A stretch of DNA of 64,000 nucleotides from Charina bottae (taxonomy: Eukaryota; Chordata; Lepidosauria; Squamata; Charinaidae), in the NCBI GenBank assembly GCA_023362775.1, contig JALMGJ010000006.1:11116501-11180500 (forward strand). The letters run 5' to 3'. Shown here in pieces: positions 44,575-55,919 of this stretch. Made by a program: the position numbers and the translations under genes. The notes under the pieces are model-generated. The model saw only the letters and a program-made list of their open reading frames with translations. It ran no database searches and had not been told where the DNA came from. How positions within the stretch are numbered: the stretch's first letter is position 1; every line of letters starts with the position of its first letter.

Positions 44575-47400
44575 ACACAGAGTTAATAAAATAGATGTGG
44601 GCTTCTATTTCTCTAGCTCTGAAAACACTGGTGAAAATTGCTTGATTTCAGCTCTGTCCAAAAGCAATACCCAAACTTGAACCAACAATACATTAAGCCT
44701 AGTCTCTGGTATTTCAGAATGACCATGCCAACTGTACCTTCCAGAGAAAGTGAATTTTGGTACCACAATTTCAGGATCAGCTCTGAAAGACTAGAATCTG
44801 ATAGTAATACATTTATGCTGCTTGCTACAGAGAGGTAGCCTTTCTCACATATTCACAATAATTTTCTCAGAAAAGGTTGGCCATGCTCCATTTGACAAAG
44901 GAGACACAACCCCATAGCAGCGTAACATACTTATATGCCCATTACTACTGACACAACATAAACCAGAGCTAGCTTCATTGACTTTGCACTGATGGAGGAA
45001 ACAAGATAATAATCTCTGAATTCATCCCAAATATGTACATATATTGACAAGAAGATATACAACATATCAAGTTAGTTTTGATGCCTTGTATATTTGAAAT
45101 TCCAGGGCTTCACTAATACATTTGGAATATGTTCTTGATTAAGGATTCTCACTTCATAAATTTGTGAAATTCATCACAGATGATGTTTACAGTGATTTTT
45201 CGGTTCAGCTTCCGCACACATAGATCCAAAGCTGGTGCTGGAAGAAGAGCTTTCCAATAGACATTTCACCATAGATGTAATTTCTTTACTTGCATAAACA
45301 ATCTTGGCAGTCTTGCCCACTAAGGATTGCTATAGTTATTGGGATAGGATTGGACTGCCTTAGCATGGGGACAACTTAAAATGTAGTACGCTTTACTTGT
45401 GATCATTTCTGTTCACTGATAACATCTATTAATGAAAAAAGAATACGAGGAACAATATGCAGCATTCTTATGCAAGTGAGAATATATTCCCTAAACATGC
45501 AATCAAAGCTCCACCTGTTTTTTATGTGCATCACACACGCCATGCATCCCTGCTTGGTGTCATTCCACATATATGACAGGAATTTCACCAATGGAAATGT
45601 ATTCAGAATTTCTCTTCCAGGATCCCTTGGCAGCATCCATACAACATATTTCACTGAATTCACATCACAGAAAACAAGCCAGATGCCTCCACGGATGAAA
45701 ATTCTATTAGATTATATAATAAGGTTGATACGAATTTCTCATCTACTTAGTTTCTTTCTTCATCCAGCTACAAATGGACATGGTATTTTGCTCCAAAGAA
45801 ATCTCATTAGAAAGATGCTAATCCAGGATAGCTAACACGGTGCCCTCCAGAAATTTTGGACTATAATCCCTATAACCTTTGCTACTGGGCATGCAAGCTG
45901 ATGCCCCAAATATCTGGAACCCACCAAACAGGCCGTGCACTAGATTATCGCATGGTCTCACTATGGGGTGAATTTGGGGTGGAAAGAATAATATCTACCA
46001 GCTGCAAAGTTATTTGAACACCTGTATCAACTCAAAAAGATATCAGGAGTATAAGTTTTTCACTTGTTTTCTTCCTTCATCTGTGCTCATTTGTGATTTG
46101 AAATTTGAAGACCAAGAAGTTCCAGTTCATCTCAGTATACCGAATATGTAACAAAATAGCCCATGGCATGGAAGGCATTCTCTTGATACTTACCTTGGGA
46201 GCAAATTGATGCACAGAAATGTAGGGAGGCTAAAAGTCATTAGAGAGTGGGTTGTGCAATGAAAAACAGGTCATTCACACACAGCCTTTGGCTACCCTGT
46301 CACTAAAAAGTGCAAGGATACCACTTTCCACTAATGAGAATGTCACTAAAATTATTTCCTCCCTTGAAAAAACATTGAAAACAGATTCACTTTCATGAAA
46401 TTGAATGAGAACTGGTAGGGGAGAAAAGAAAGATTTTTTTCCTGCACAGCACTCTCTGAAATAGCACTTTCAGTCACCAAATCATCTCTTTCTTCTCCCA
46501 AGCTCTATAGGTCAGCTCAGGACGCATGAAGATCCATTACATACTTTCTCTATAGACCAACTAGAAGTGTGCAGCAATTAGCAGGCTGAAACTCCTCTGA
46601 GACAGACTCAAGTCTTACCAGAGTACCTTTTGCTTGTCTCAACAATTCTTCAGATAGTTTTCCTAGGGAAGAATCACCAAATTATAAATTTTGCTTGAGG
46701 TAATATTTTGATGGCAGCCTAGGGCTATGATTTGAAGCAAAACTACTAGGGAGTGACTCAAGTTCTGAGGAGCGTGCTGCTGAAAAACGTTCAAACACGA
46801 GTGAAGAAAAGGACTCACTAGTTCCACTTCTGAGACTTCTACTGGTCTGCTCTCTCAACATCTACAACTTGGGCCCTTCAGAGTTTCCAACTGTATGGAA
46901 GAATACTTGTAGTTCCCAGGATTTCTTACTCATCCTCACACAGGATACAAAGATATATCAACATCAGGGATAATACAAGAGAATACAATCACACTTGTGA
47001 CTTGTTCTTTTACAACTTATAGTCTTTTCACCTGACCAGTCAATTGGCATCTGTCACATTTCCAATCCACACCTGGAGAACCCTGAAGCAAATCTGGGTT
47101 TCTGTATTTATTGATTGGTTTTCATTTCCACAAATTCTATTGCCAATCCAAATGCAATTCCATCATAAAAATTTGTTTTGCACAAACACATTGGGCTTTC
47201 ACTTCCAGGCTCTCAATTTTTCTCGATTTGTTTGTTTGTTTATTTATTATCAAAATCAGACTCACATGCTTTCGGTAAACCAACCCATGGGGCTGAGCTG
47301 AGCAACACTGGTTTAAACAGTACAACCATCAATTTACAAGAATAAAAACAAGCAGTAAGTAATAATAAAACTATAACACCATATCAATAGAAAAGAATAT
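44575..47400. other. Long intronic stretch, little recognised
   Basis: Mostly unique AT-rich DNA. About 45838-45930 resembles the common reptilian palindromic MITE ('tgccctccagaaattttgga...atctggaaccc') but its ends are too decayed to fix. No splice-supported exon was seen. Confidence 0.4.
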
Positions 47401-47401
47401 A

Positions 47402-47640
47402 CATAGCTCAGGGTTGAGCTGTGGAGTCCTTGGTGCTCTCTGAGCCTTCTTGTTGGCTTGCAGATGTTTCCTTGCCTGACTAGGAAACATCTTCAGTGTT
47501 AGAAGGGAGTAGTGTTTGCTCTCTGTTTATATACAGTAGCTTGCCCTGACAGTGTTGGTGGGGGTGTTGTTCTCTTCTTGGTACTTCCTTGATTAGGGTA
47601 TTGATTGGGGTAGTTCCTTGATTAGGATACCTCTGGTGAA
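47402..47640. mobile_element. Penelope-like element fragment
   Basis: It contains the hallmark inverted segment 'gatgtttccttgcctgacta' / 'ggaaacatcttcag' at about 47464-47497, followed by 'agtgtttgctctctgtttat', typical of reptilian Penelope-like terminal repeats. On the minus strand the segment starts CTGAAGA, like the hammerhead core found in this class, but the helix region is decayed. Class by recollection. Confidence 0.55.
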
Positions 47641-47649
47641 GTAAGCGAT

Positions 47650-48705
47650 GCTGTGGTTGTCCTGTCGCAGTGCCTCGAGGGTGTAGGGGTCTGGATGTGG
47701 AACAACAGGCTTCAACTGAACCCTGGCAAGACTGACTGGCTTTGGGTTTTAGGGTTTTCCAGATCTGGGACTCTACCATCTTTGGTACTGGATGGGGGGC
47801 CACTGTCCCAGAAAGACCCAGTTGACAATCTAGGGGTCTTCTGGACTCACAACTCCTGCTTGAGGAGCAGGCAGCAGTCATGACTAGGAAGGCCTTTGTG
47901 CAACTTCATGTTGTGTGCCAGTTGCGCCCGTTCCTGGATTGTGAGGCTCTGCTTACAGTTACTCATGCCCTAGTCACCTCCTGTATGGACTATTGTAATA
48001 CGCTCTACATGAGGCTGCCCTTGAAGAGTATCCAGAAGCTGCAGCTGGTGCAAAATGTGACGGCATGGACAGTTATGTGTGTCCCTAAGAGGACACACAT
48101 TATACCTCTGCTTCGTGAACTGCATTGGTTGCCAGTTTGCTTCTGGGTCCAATTCAAGGTGTTGGTTATGACCTTTAAAGCCCTTCATGGCATGGGACCA
48201 GGTTACCTAAGGGACCGTCTTATCCCCATTACATTGTCCCGTCCCATCCGGCCATGCAGGGAGGGCATGCTACGGACCCCATTGGTCAAAGAATTCCATC
48301 TACTGGGGTCACAGAAGCGTGACTTCTCTGCAGTAGCGCTTGCCCTGTGAAGTATTCTTCCCCCAGAGTTAAGACAGTCCCCCTCGCTCCTGGACTTCCA
48401 GAAAAAAATCAAGACTTGGCTCTGCCAACAGGCCTGGGGCAGGAAGAAGAGTATACACTCTTGGGGATGGCTAATACCTTAGGATGGCCCTAGAATGCCC
48501 TTTCCATTGTTTTAAAGAAGATACTACCATCTTGATTTTATTATATTTATTGTATTTTTGAATTGCGTATTTTAATGTTTATTTAATTTTGTATTGGAGT
48601 TGGTTTGTGTTGGATTGTAAACCGCCCAGAGTCCCTTTGAGGGAGTTGGGCGGTGATAAATCGAATAAATAAATAGATAAATAAATAAATAAATAAATAA
48701 ATAAA
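47650..48705 (+). mobile_element. L2-clade LINE, 5' truncated, few frameshifts
   Basis: Two frames cover most of the ORF end: 47653-47883 (LSQCLEGVGVWMWNNRLQLN, PSLVLDGGPL) and 47880-48350 (DYCNTLYMRLPLKSIQKLQL, PLLRELHWLPVCFWVQFKVL, GMGPGYLRDRLIP). A stop at 48348 replaces the Trp before the ILPPELR motif. It ends with 'aaccgcccagagtccctttg...gttgggcggtgataaat' and (AAAT)n at about 48662-48705. Confidence 0.9.
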
Positions 48706-48782
48706 TTCAAGTGCTGGTTTTGACCTTTAAAGCCCTACATGGCATGGGACTGGGTTATTTGAGGAACCGCCTTTTCCTGATT

Positions 48783-49117
48783 TGGGGGCGTGGTGGCTCA
48801 GTGGGTAAGACGCCAGGCTTGTTGATCGGAAGATCGCAAGTTTGGAGGTTCGAATCCCTAGCCCTGCGTGCGGAGTGAGCGCCCGCACTTGCCCCAGCTC
48901 TTGCCAACCTAGCAATTCGAAAGCATGCAAATGCAAGTAGGTTAATAGGTACCACTTCGGTGGGTAGGTAACAGCGTTCCGCACGCGTCATGCCGGCCAC
49001 ATGACCGTGGAAGCGTCTTCGGGCAACGCTGGCTCTTCGGCTAACAAGCGGAGATGAGCACCGGCCCCTAGAGTCGGACACGACTGCACAAATGTGCGGG
49101 GGGAACCTTTACCTTTA
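48783..49117 (+). mobile_element. tRNA-derived SINE (Sauria-SINE type), full length
   Basis: Same family as 3098-3430, with B box ggttcgaatcc at 48847-48857 and 3' part 'agagtcggacacgactgcac' then ACCTTT units. A 13-bp duplication, ccttttcctgatt, flanks it (48770-48782, 49118-49130). It is younger than the L2 copy it interrupts. Confidence 0.93.
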
Positions 49118-49436
49118 CCTTTTCCTGATTACATCTACCTGTTCCATCAGTCCGTCAGGAGGGCATGCTGCAGGTCCCGTTTGCGAAAGAGTTCCATCTG
49201 ATGGGACCCAGAAGATGAGATTTTTCTGTCGTGCCCCCCATCCTCTGGAACATCATCCCTCCCGAGGTGAGGTTAGCCCCAACCCTCATGGCCTTCCAGA
49301 AAGCCCTTAAAATGTGGTTTTTTCAGCAAGCCTGGGGCTCCCCTGGTAATAGGGAGCCCGCCTGTTGGCTGTATTATGTGTAATATTCTCCTGCTTGTGG
49401 TTTTGTTTTTATCTTTGTTTCCTGTTTTAACTGTAG

Positions 49437-49555
49437 CTTGAATCATGTCAACTGGATTTCTATTTTCTCAGTGGAAACGTTTCGCTCCTTATCCAAGGAG
49501 CTTCTTCAGTCTGAGCAAAGTTAGTAAGGGAATCCTTAAATATGTTTCTAGGTGG
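49437..49555 (-). mobile_element. Penelope-like fragment with a hammerhead-like motif
   Basis: On the minus strand at about 49468-49510 the order is CTGAAGA, then GCTCC, a TTGGATAA loop, GGAGC, then GAAAC. That gives a hammerhead core (CUGANGA...GAAA) enclosing a perfect 5-bp helix II, with one extra A before the helix. Hammerhead ribozymes are known in Penelope-like elements. Activity is not implied. Confidence 0.5.
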
Positions 49556-49690
49556 CTGTGTGTTTCCTGTTTTAATTGTTTTAATTGGTTTTGTAGTAGG
49601 TTTTTCATAGTAGGTTTTGTTGTACGCTGTTCAGAGTCACTGTGTGTGAGATGGGTAGCCATATAAATGTGACAAACAAATAAATAACCA

Positions 49691-50524
49691 CACAAACAAA
49701 CAAACAAACAAACAAATGCAGCTAAGAGAAGGCTTTCCTTGCCACTGTATTCACATGAGGACTTAGGGATAACATAGGTCAAGCAGCACCCTCCAAGTTG
49801 CAAGCCTGGTGTTTTGGGAGAATAAGTTCCTGTCCAGGACAGGCAAAGTTCCCTCAAATCTAAAAGAGCCGTCACTAACCAGCAATCCCTCAGATCTGTC
49901 TGCATTCAGCTTTAGTTTGTTATACTCCATCCAGACAACAATCCATTTCAGGTAGTCCATAAGGAACAGTGGTCAATCCATTCTATGAATAAATGAATTC
50001 TGCTCTGGTCTAACTCTTCTAAAAAGCAGTTATTGAAGAAAATCTGCCCCATCCCTATAACCATAAAGCATATCAACCATTCAAACAGGTGGACAGGTGC
50101 GTGCCCATATGAATGAGAATTACCTGTGAGCATGTGCAAGCTGGGAGAAATCCCAGTGTGATGCTAAAAAGAAAAAAAGTTCACTCTGCAGTACAGAGTC
50201 AGCTGACACTAAAAAATAAAGATGGCAACCTATGATCCACGGCTGAAATAGAGACTCCCCCATGTTTTTGTAGCCCCTGGAGCCTCCAAAATCCCACCAA
50301 TAAATTTTGACAGTAAATTGCTAATTTTCTGTACTTAAGGTTTTATTTGTTAAAACATGTTTCTATAAAAACAAGGGCTTAAAATACATGTCTTAAAGCC
50401 TCTAGTTGGTTTAACACATCATTTTTTTTTTGCTTTAAACAAGACTCCACATCTACCTCACCTCTGAAAAAATAGACCAACCATTTCAGCCCCATCCCTT
50501 CCAATGATATGAGCACTTCACCAT
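49691..50524. other. Intronic sequence, nothing recognised
   Basis: Unique sequence after the (AAAC)n tail. Confidence 0.4.
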
Positions 50525-50670
50525 CTGTTAGCCCCGCGAGGTAGCCCAGCCAAGAAGCACACCCAGGAGGGCTATGAAGACAATCTTACTCGGCTACGAG
50601 TGATCGCCAATGAATGATGAGTTCTATCTTTATTGTAAGGTTACATTAACAGAATCTTGCAAGACTGAAA
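50525..50670 (+). mobile_element. Fragment sharing a LINE 3' UTR with 59998-60365
   Basis: 'gacaatcttactcggctacg' followed by 'agtgatcgccaatga' (50579-50613) is the reverse complement of 60001-60036, beyond the stop codon of the LINE C-terminus there. After it, 'acagaatcttgcaagactga' resembles part of the probable LTR at 11111-11383. Its overall identity is unclear. Confidence 0.4.
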
Positions 50671-50770
50671 GTTTTTCTCCCCTCCTCTCATTTTACTCTG
50701 TGGAAAACTAGGGAGGGTTTTCCTCCTGAAACGTTTCCCACGTCTACCCTCCTGCTGTGGGCAGAGACAC

Positions 50771-51010
50771 CAGCAGTCCCCAACCTTTCTGGCACCAAGG
50801 ACCGGTCGTGGAAGAAAATTTTTCTATGGACCGGGGTGGGGGCTTGCAGGAAGGAGCCAATCGCGCGCACCGGGGGCAGGGTTTGCAAGCAGGAGCCAAT
50901 CATGCGCACCGGGGGCAGGGTAATCACATGCACTGGGGGGCGGGGTTTGCAGGCGGGAGTCCCGTGGCCCACTTTCTAACAGGCCGTAGCCCACAGGTTG
51001 GGGACCCCTG
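50771..51010. mobile_element. GC-rich hAT-type MITE, second family
   Basis: It begins cagcagtccccaacctttct and ends aggttggggacccctg. Flanks agagacac and ttatacac agree at only 5 of 8, so it is older than the others. Inside are three to four copies of a 'gggggcagggtttgca..ggagccaatc' module, close to that in 14609-14876 despite different termini. Confidence 0.75.
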
Positions 51011-51794
51011 TTATACACAGTGGTTGTCCCATCTGCAGCTCTCCCTCCTGTCTCCCAAGGTCATTCCCACAGACCATTATGCCACCACTTTGCTCCTTGG
51101 AAACCCTTTTTTTTTAATTGCTTCCATTGACCCCATCTTTGCTATAAATGCAATGATTTGGAATGATACTTTGTTAACTTTCTTGATTAACCACAACCCA
51201 CTGTTATCTGGTACAAAAAGAAGTATCTTGCTTTCCACAAAAAGCTTGCTTGGCTGCAACCAGATGAAGATGAGTCCTTGGTCTCGGATTAGCACCGGCT
51301 CTCTGGTGCCTTCCTTCCCCCTCCCTTGAGATGTAATGCACAACAGAATGGCCAGGGTGAGCAAATGATCACAGCTGTTTCCACCCACAGGAACGATAAT
51401 GGTGCAAAAGCGTTCCCACAGCAGCGGCGTTACAAACTCCAGTGAAGAGAAAAAACAATTTCCTTCTTTTGATATAACTCAACTTCTCTGGAAAATAAGA
51501 GTGCTGAGGGGCAAGAGACAGTGTGCCACTTTCCATGGTTACCTGCAATTCACAGATTCCTCTTTCCTGGAATAATGAAGTGTGTTTTGATTTTCTCTGG
51601 ACACCTGGAAAATGGGGTTACTTCAGATGTGGGGGGCAATGAATGAAAGGTGTCAATTTATTTATTTATTTCGTATGGCATTTTTCTTGCTGGGAAATCC
51701 CTTGTGAGCTCCAGCAGCCAGATGTGTAGACTATTTAGCAGTGACAAGTCACGTTGCCCGGGGTGCACCACGAGGAGGCTAGTCTACATTGCAC
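51011..51794. other. Intronic sequence, nothing recognised
   Basis: Unique sequence with an A/T-rich (ATTT)n near 51655-51672. Confidence 0.4.
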
Positions 51795-51967
51795 CCGCTG
51801 TTACCTTCCCGCCAAAGCGGTACCTATTTATCCACTTGCATTTGCATGCTTTCGAATTGCTAGGTTGGCAAGAGCTGGGACGAGTGCGGGAGCTCACTCT
51901 GTCGCACAGCGCTCGGGTCTCAAACCGCCGAACTTGCAACCCTCTGGCCGACAAGCCTGGCATCTAG
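51795..51967 (-). mobile_element. tRNA-derived SINE variant, minus strand, partial
   Basis: On the minus strand: 'ccaggcttgtcggccagagg', a decayed B box ('ggtttgagacc'), 'gagtgagctcccgcact', then 'ttcgaaagcatgcaaatgca' and 'ggtaccgctttggcggg'. Same superfamily as the two complete SINEs but a different subfamily. No duplication was resolved. Confidence 0.75.
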
Positions 51968-52318
51968 GATACCAGACAGATACAACCAATTTTACTTTTT
52001 AGTTGCTCAGTTTCTCAGCTTCCTAGCTTCAAGCTCTTTTCCTGCTGTTTCCGCATCAGTTTGCAATTTTTCCAGGCACATTTCTGCTATTACTGTATGC
52101 ACCCTTTTTAAAAAGTAACCCTAATTTTACAAGCCCCTCTTTCCTAATATAAGGCGTCATTTTGGAAGGGCAAATTAAATAGGATCACCATAAAATGCAA
52201 ACCAAGTATATTTATATCACAGGAGCAGTTGTAAGTACAGAATCTGAAATACTTTCATAGACATCCTCTTAATCTGTCTTTCCCTCCTTCTCTTCCTTGG
52301 AAATACCTTTTGGAAGTA

Positions 52319-52682
52319 CAGGTATTCCTCGACTTATGACCACAATTGGGACCAGAGCTTCCATCGCTAAGCAATGCAGTCATTAAGTGAGTCGCACACA
52401 ATTTTGCAACCTTTGACACGGTTGTCAAGTGAATGCAGCTCCCCCTGTTGACTTTGCTTGTCGGAAGCCACCTGGGAAGGTTGCAGATGATGATAATAAG
52501 ACCCTAGGATGCTGCAACCATCATAAATACATGCCGGTTGCCAAGTGCCTGAATTTTGATCATGTGACCGTGTGGATACTGCAATGGTCGTAAGTGGGAG
52601 GACCGGCCGTAAGTCACTTTTTCAGCACCGTTGTAACTTCAAACGGTTGTTAAATGAATGGTCGTAAGTCAAGGACTACCTG
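52319..52682. mobile_element. TA-flanked DNA transposon (pogo/Tigger-like ends)
   Basis: It begins caggtattcctcgacttatg and ends gtcgtaagtcaaggactacctg, an imperfect inverted repeat of about 22 bp. TA lies on both sides (52317-52318, 52683-52684). It is 364 bp long without an open frame. The 'cctcgactta' termini and TA duplication fit non-autonomous pogo/Tigger elements; other mariner-type families are possible. Confidence 0.7.
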
Positions 52683-54710
52683 TATCTCACGAAGCATCTT
52701 AGGAGTGTCTTATGAAGCAGATGGGAGCAAGGGTGCAAACCAATCAATGTGTAGATCAGTGGCACACAGAAAATTTATCCTGTATTTTTCTCTACAGAAA
52801 GACAAGTTACTTTCATTTTTTTTCTCAAAGGAAAAGAGAATTTCAATGAAATTCTCATGGGTTGAGTCTAGGGACAACATACAAAGAGGGTAAGGCTTTT
52901 ATCATGATGCTGCACCTGCCATCTTGCAGATTTTGACCCCCAATGTGTCTGATGGCTTATTTTATCCATGTATTCACTGCCAAGGTGAATACATCAAGCA
53001 ATTAATTAAATGGAAGAGCTGTAAAACCTTTAATAAGGACCTTCTGTTCATGAAGAAAGCACAAATCCAATACACGTGCAAGTAAGTATCCCTCTAGTGT
53101 TGTTTTGGCAAATGTACGTAGCTCCAACAACGCTTGACTTGTTACTCATCATGGAGGCACAAGTGCCATATTGTAGAGTCCTGAATGGTTATCCTGGCTT
53201 TCTTTTCCTCTTCTCAGAAAAGAAGTGCAAGCTAAGATCATTTATCAGTTCAACACCTTTCTTTCTGCTACTACAATGACCAATTTTCCCAGCTGACATT
53301 CCAGTTGGTAGCAAAAGCAGTAACAATGCACTCAAGAGGAAACAGTGTTTAGGCAAGAGGCCTTTAGTAGATCTTGTAAGTGGGTGCACCTCTTCTCCCT
53401 CTGGTCACCTTTCCCAACCATTTAACCTCTATTTTTCAGTTAAAACCACATAGCCATTCACTGCAAGATGTTTTACTTAGATTGTTGTGTCTGTCTATGA
53501 TGAGTCCTCTAATGAGGAAGATCTGGCTTCTCTTCAGAAGCAGGACTTACAGGAGACAATGGCATCTCAGCCAACATTCAGGGAAGAGCCTGAGATGGTC
53601 ATGTTGCCTAAAGAGGACACAGCTAGAGATGATGATTTGCTGGAATCTGCTTCTCCTCTAGATTCAAGAGAGTGGAGGTAACTGAGTGAAAATGTAGTGA
53701 GCAGCTGAATTTAGGAGCTGACAGCATTAGAACTTTGCCAGGAGAGTAATTTGGCAGTGTCTGGGGGAGATACTCTGCTCTGCAGAGTTATACTTGCCCT
53801 TTGACCCCCTTCAGTGCTGTTTGCAATTGAGATTCTTCTTGAGCATCTCATGAATCTCCCTTGTGAAACCAGATCCTTGTACCAGGACTCTAAGATGGAC
53901 TCTTGACTTCCCCTTCTTGACTACATCTTTGGTTCAGACTTCAGCCCGCAAATTAAGAAAATCAGACTGCAAACAAAGGACTGCTTTATCTGTAAGAGGC
54001 TACTCATTTCAGATTTTTTAGTCCACTTCTCACAGCTTTTTCTCTACATTAGACCAGCTATTCCAATTACTTAAGAGTGATTTATAGTAATTACAGTAGT
54101 AAAGCAGGACACAAGTGGACGTTACAATTCCTTCTCATTGCTGTCATTAATACTCCTTTGCTTAAAAGAAACTAATAGGGTAAAACAGCAAGGAGAGGGA
54201 TCTTGAGGGTTGTAAGTTAGCCCTCTGTTGGGATATGAGCCTTGGCAAACGCCTGAAAATGCAATTCCTATTTTCAGTCTTATCAACATTTCTATTTCTC
54301 TATTTTCACTGGTTGCCCACAAATCTGATCCCAACATTCTTAGCCATTAGCGCATGATTTTATAGTCGCAATCTATCAGAACACAGTCTTTTCAATAATA
54401 AATTTGATTTGTGTTTTAAAAAAATACAAGATACAGTATAATATATAAGGGGGGGAAATTGCATATGTCATGGATTACTTGTTGTCCTCTTGGACAAGCC
54501 CTCTTCCAAAGAGAAGGAGAAGCTAGATGAGGATAAACAGGGTAGCTAATTCTGAGGAGCCGGGAAGTGTCTTTGAAGCCTTGACAATATAACTTTCCAC
54601 TTCCCCAACCAACCTTCAACCCTAGGATCAGATTTTGAAGCAAAGTCCAGAAGAGTGCCATGCTCTAAGTAACATGCCAGACAGCAGAGGGATGAAGAAA
54701 TGGGTCGTCA
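52683..54710. other. Intronic sequence; one unassigned acidic open frame
   Basis: 53487-53681 (+) could encode 64 residues with acidic clusters (YDESSNEEDLASLQKQDL, EEPEMVMLPKEDT). It has no recognised domain. The surrounding 'ctcttgacttccccttcttg...' style suggests a decayed retroelement, but this is weak. The remainder is unrecognised. Confidence 0.3.
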
Positions 54711-54711
54711 T

Positions 54712-54756
<45 letters not shown>

Positions 54757-54757
54757 A
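54712..54757. repeat. (ATCT)n microsatellite
   Basis: About eleven uninterrupted units. Confidence 0.95.
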
Positions 54758-54952
54758 TAAGTGCCTATCTCATCTATACGGATGTAGGTGTCTGTTGTCA
54801 AGTAATTCAAATGTTTGAACAGCTCATATGATAGCCTGATCCAGATTGTTCTGAGCTTTGAAATCAACCCTTGCTGTGATTTCTCAGAAAAACCTGACTC
54901 TGCCAGAACTTTGACTATGCTTACCTTCAACCCTTTGAATTTTGATCTAGAT

Positions 54953-55261
54953 CAGCCTTTCTCAACCTTTTGACCCTGGAGGAACCCTTGAAATATTTTT
55001 CAGGCCTCGGGGAACCCCTGCACATTCAGGCTCAAATATAGGCCAGAAGTTACAAAATTATTATATTTGTATCATGGGTAGGCCTGTATATATGCATTAA
55101 CAGTGGTCTTGAACTAAAAATAAAGAATGAAACTTATCTCTTGAATGTGAAGTTGCCCGAATTTGAAATAATTTTTTAAATAAAGTGTGATCTCCCAGGG
55201 AACCCTTAGTGACCTCTTACAGAACCCTAGGGTGCCATGGAACCCTGGTTGAGAAACCCTG
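54953..55261. mobile_element. hAT-type MITE, 300-bp family
   Basis: It begins cagcctttctcaacctttt and ends ggttgagaaaccctg. Flanks atctagat and gtctagat (54945-54952, 55262-55269) agree at 7 of 8. Collinear with 22569-22872. Confidence 0.92.
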
Positions 55262-55590
55262 GTCTAGATACTAGGACCCTTTGTTTTAAACCCTAGATTA
55301 GAACTTGATGGTTAACAGAGATTGCCTGACTAGTAGTAGGGAAGACTGACCATGTTGAGAGTTTTAGGGAAGAGAAAGGACCAAAGAGAATAGAGTCCTG
55401 CTAAAAATGGCCAGGGCTCCAAGACCATGCAGAAACAAAGAGCTGTCAGGCAGTGAGATTAAGATTTATATTTATTTATATTTCAAATTTCGTCACCACC
55501 CATCTCACTCAAAGAGTGACTAAGATACAAGAGCTTCAGCATTAGCAGGAACATACAGCCAAATGTTACCATGTCCTAATGTGTCTCCTA

Positions 55591-55699
55591 TGGATGATAT
55601 TCTGGAGGTGACGGACTTGACCATGGGGGAGCTGGGGGTGGCGACGGCCGACAGGAAGCTCACGAAGAGTCGGAAGCGACTGAACGAATAAACAACAAA
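55591..55699 (+). mobile_element. RTE LINE tail, second subfamily, with internal deletion
   Basis: Only 109 bp, matching the end of 38612-39161 ('gatgatattctggaggtgac' to 'gaagcgactgaacgaataaa'), but lacking about 23-27 bp after 'caggaagctc'. A 13-bp duplication, aatgtgtctccta, flanks it (55578-55590, 55700-55712). It lies 134 bp from a SOX5 exon. Confidence 0.93.
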
Positions 55700-55832
55700 A
55701 ATGTGTCTCCTACTCTCTGATAAAGAAGTACAAAATGGAATGAAAAACATATGCCTGATATAACCGAAGTCACTTATATTGCAATTCTTTTCTTTTTCTT
55801 ACAACCTTTTTGACAATAGAAATAAGGTTTAC

Positions 55833-55919
55833 CTTTTATTTCTCCAAAGTTCCCTGATCCCATGGCAAGGAGCTTGTCTTTCCAATCTTTTGATAGTAGC
55901 TTTTCAATACTGGGGGTTT
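55833..55919 (-). CDS. SOX5: SOX5 coding exon upstream of the first coiled coil
   Basis: An 87-bp exon: it completes a split codon (..AA), reads [20 protein letters not shown] then SGNFGEIK, and leaves G for the next exon. The acceptor is CTTTCAG (plus 55920-55926) and the donor GTAAAC (plus 55827-55832). The phase-1 G joins the GG of exon 15824-15996 to make glycine, giving GEIK-G-TPES across 39.8 kb, which confirms the pair. This segment lies between the SOX5 N-terminal region and the leucine zipper. Upstream exons (expected to encode a K-M-E-E-L-I segment) were not found to 64000. No damage is visible. Confidence 0.96.

Larger units (their letters stand above)
48706..49690 (+). mobile_element. 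Second L2-clade copy, split by a SINE and a Penelope-like piece
   Basis: 'gctggttttgacctttaaagccctac' (48712-48737) opens the ORF end. It is interrupted at 48783-49117 by a SINE, then continues through a 'ggaacatcatccctcccgag' motif near 49248. A Penelope-like segment lies at about 49437-49555. The LINE end 'ctgttcagagtcactgtgtg' and (AAAC)n follow at 49628-49717. Confidence 0.8.

Noticed and set aside
53487..53681. Acidic 64-residue frame as a host exon
   Set aside because: No clear splice acceptor or known protein; kept only as an unassigned frame in the regional note.
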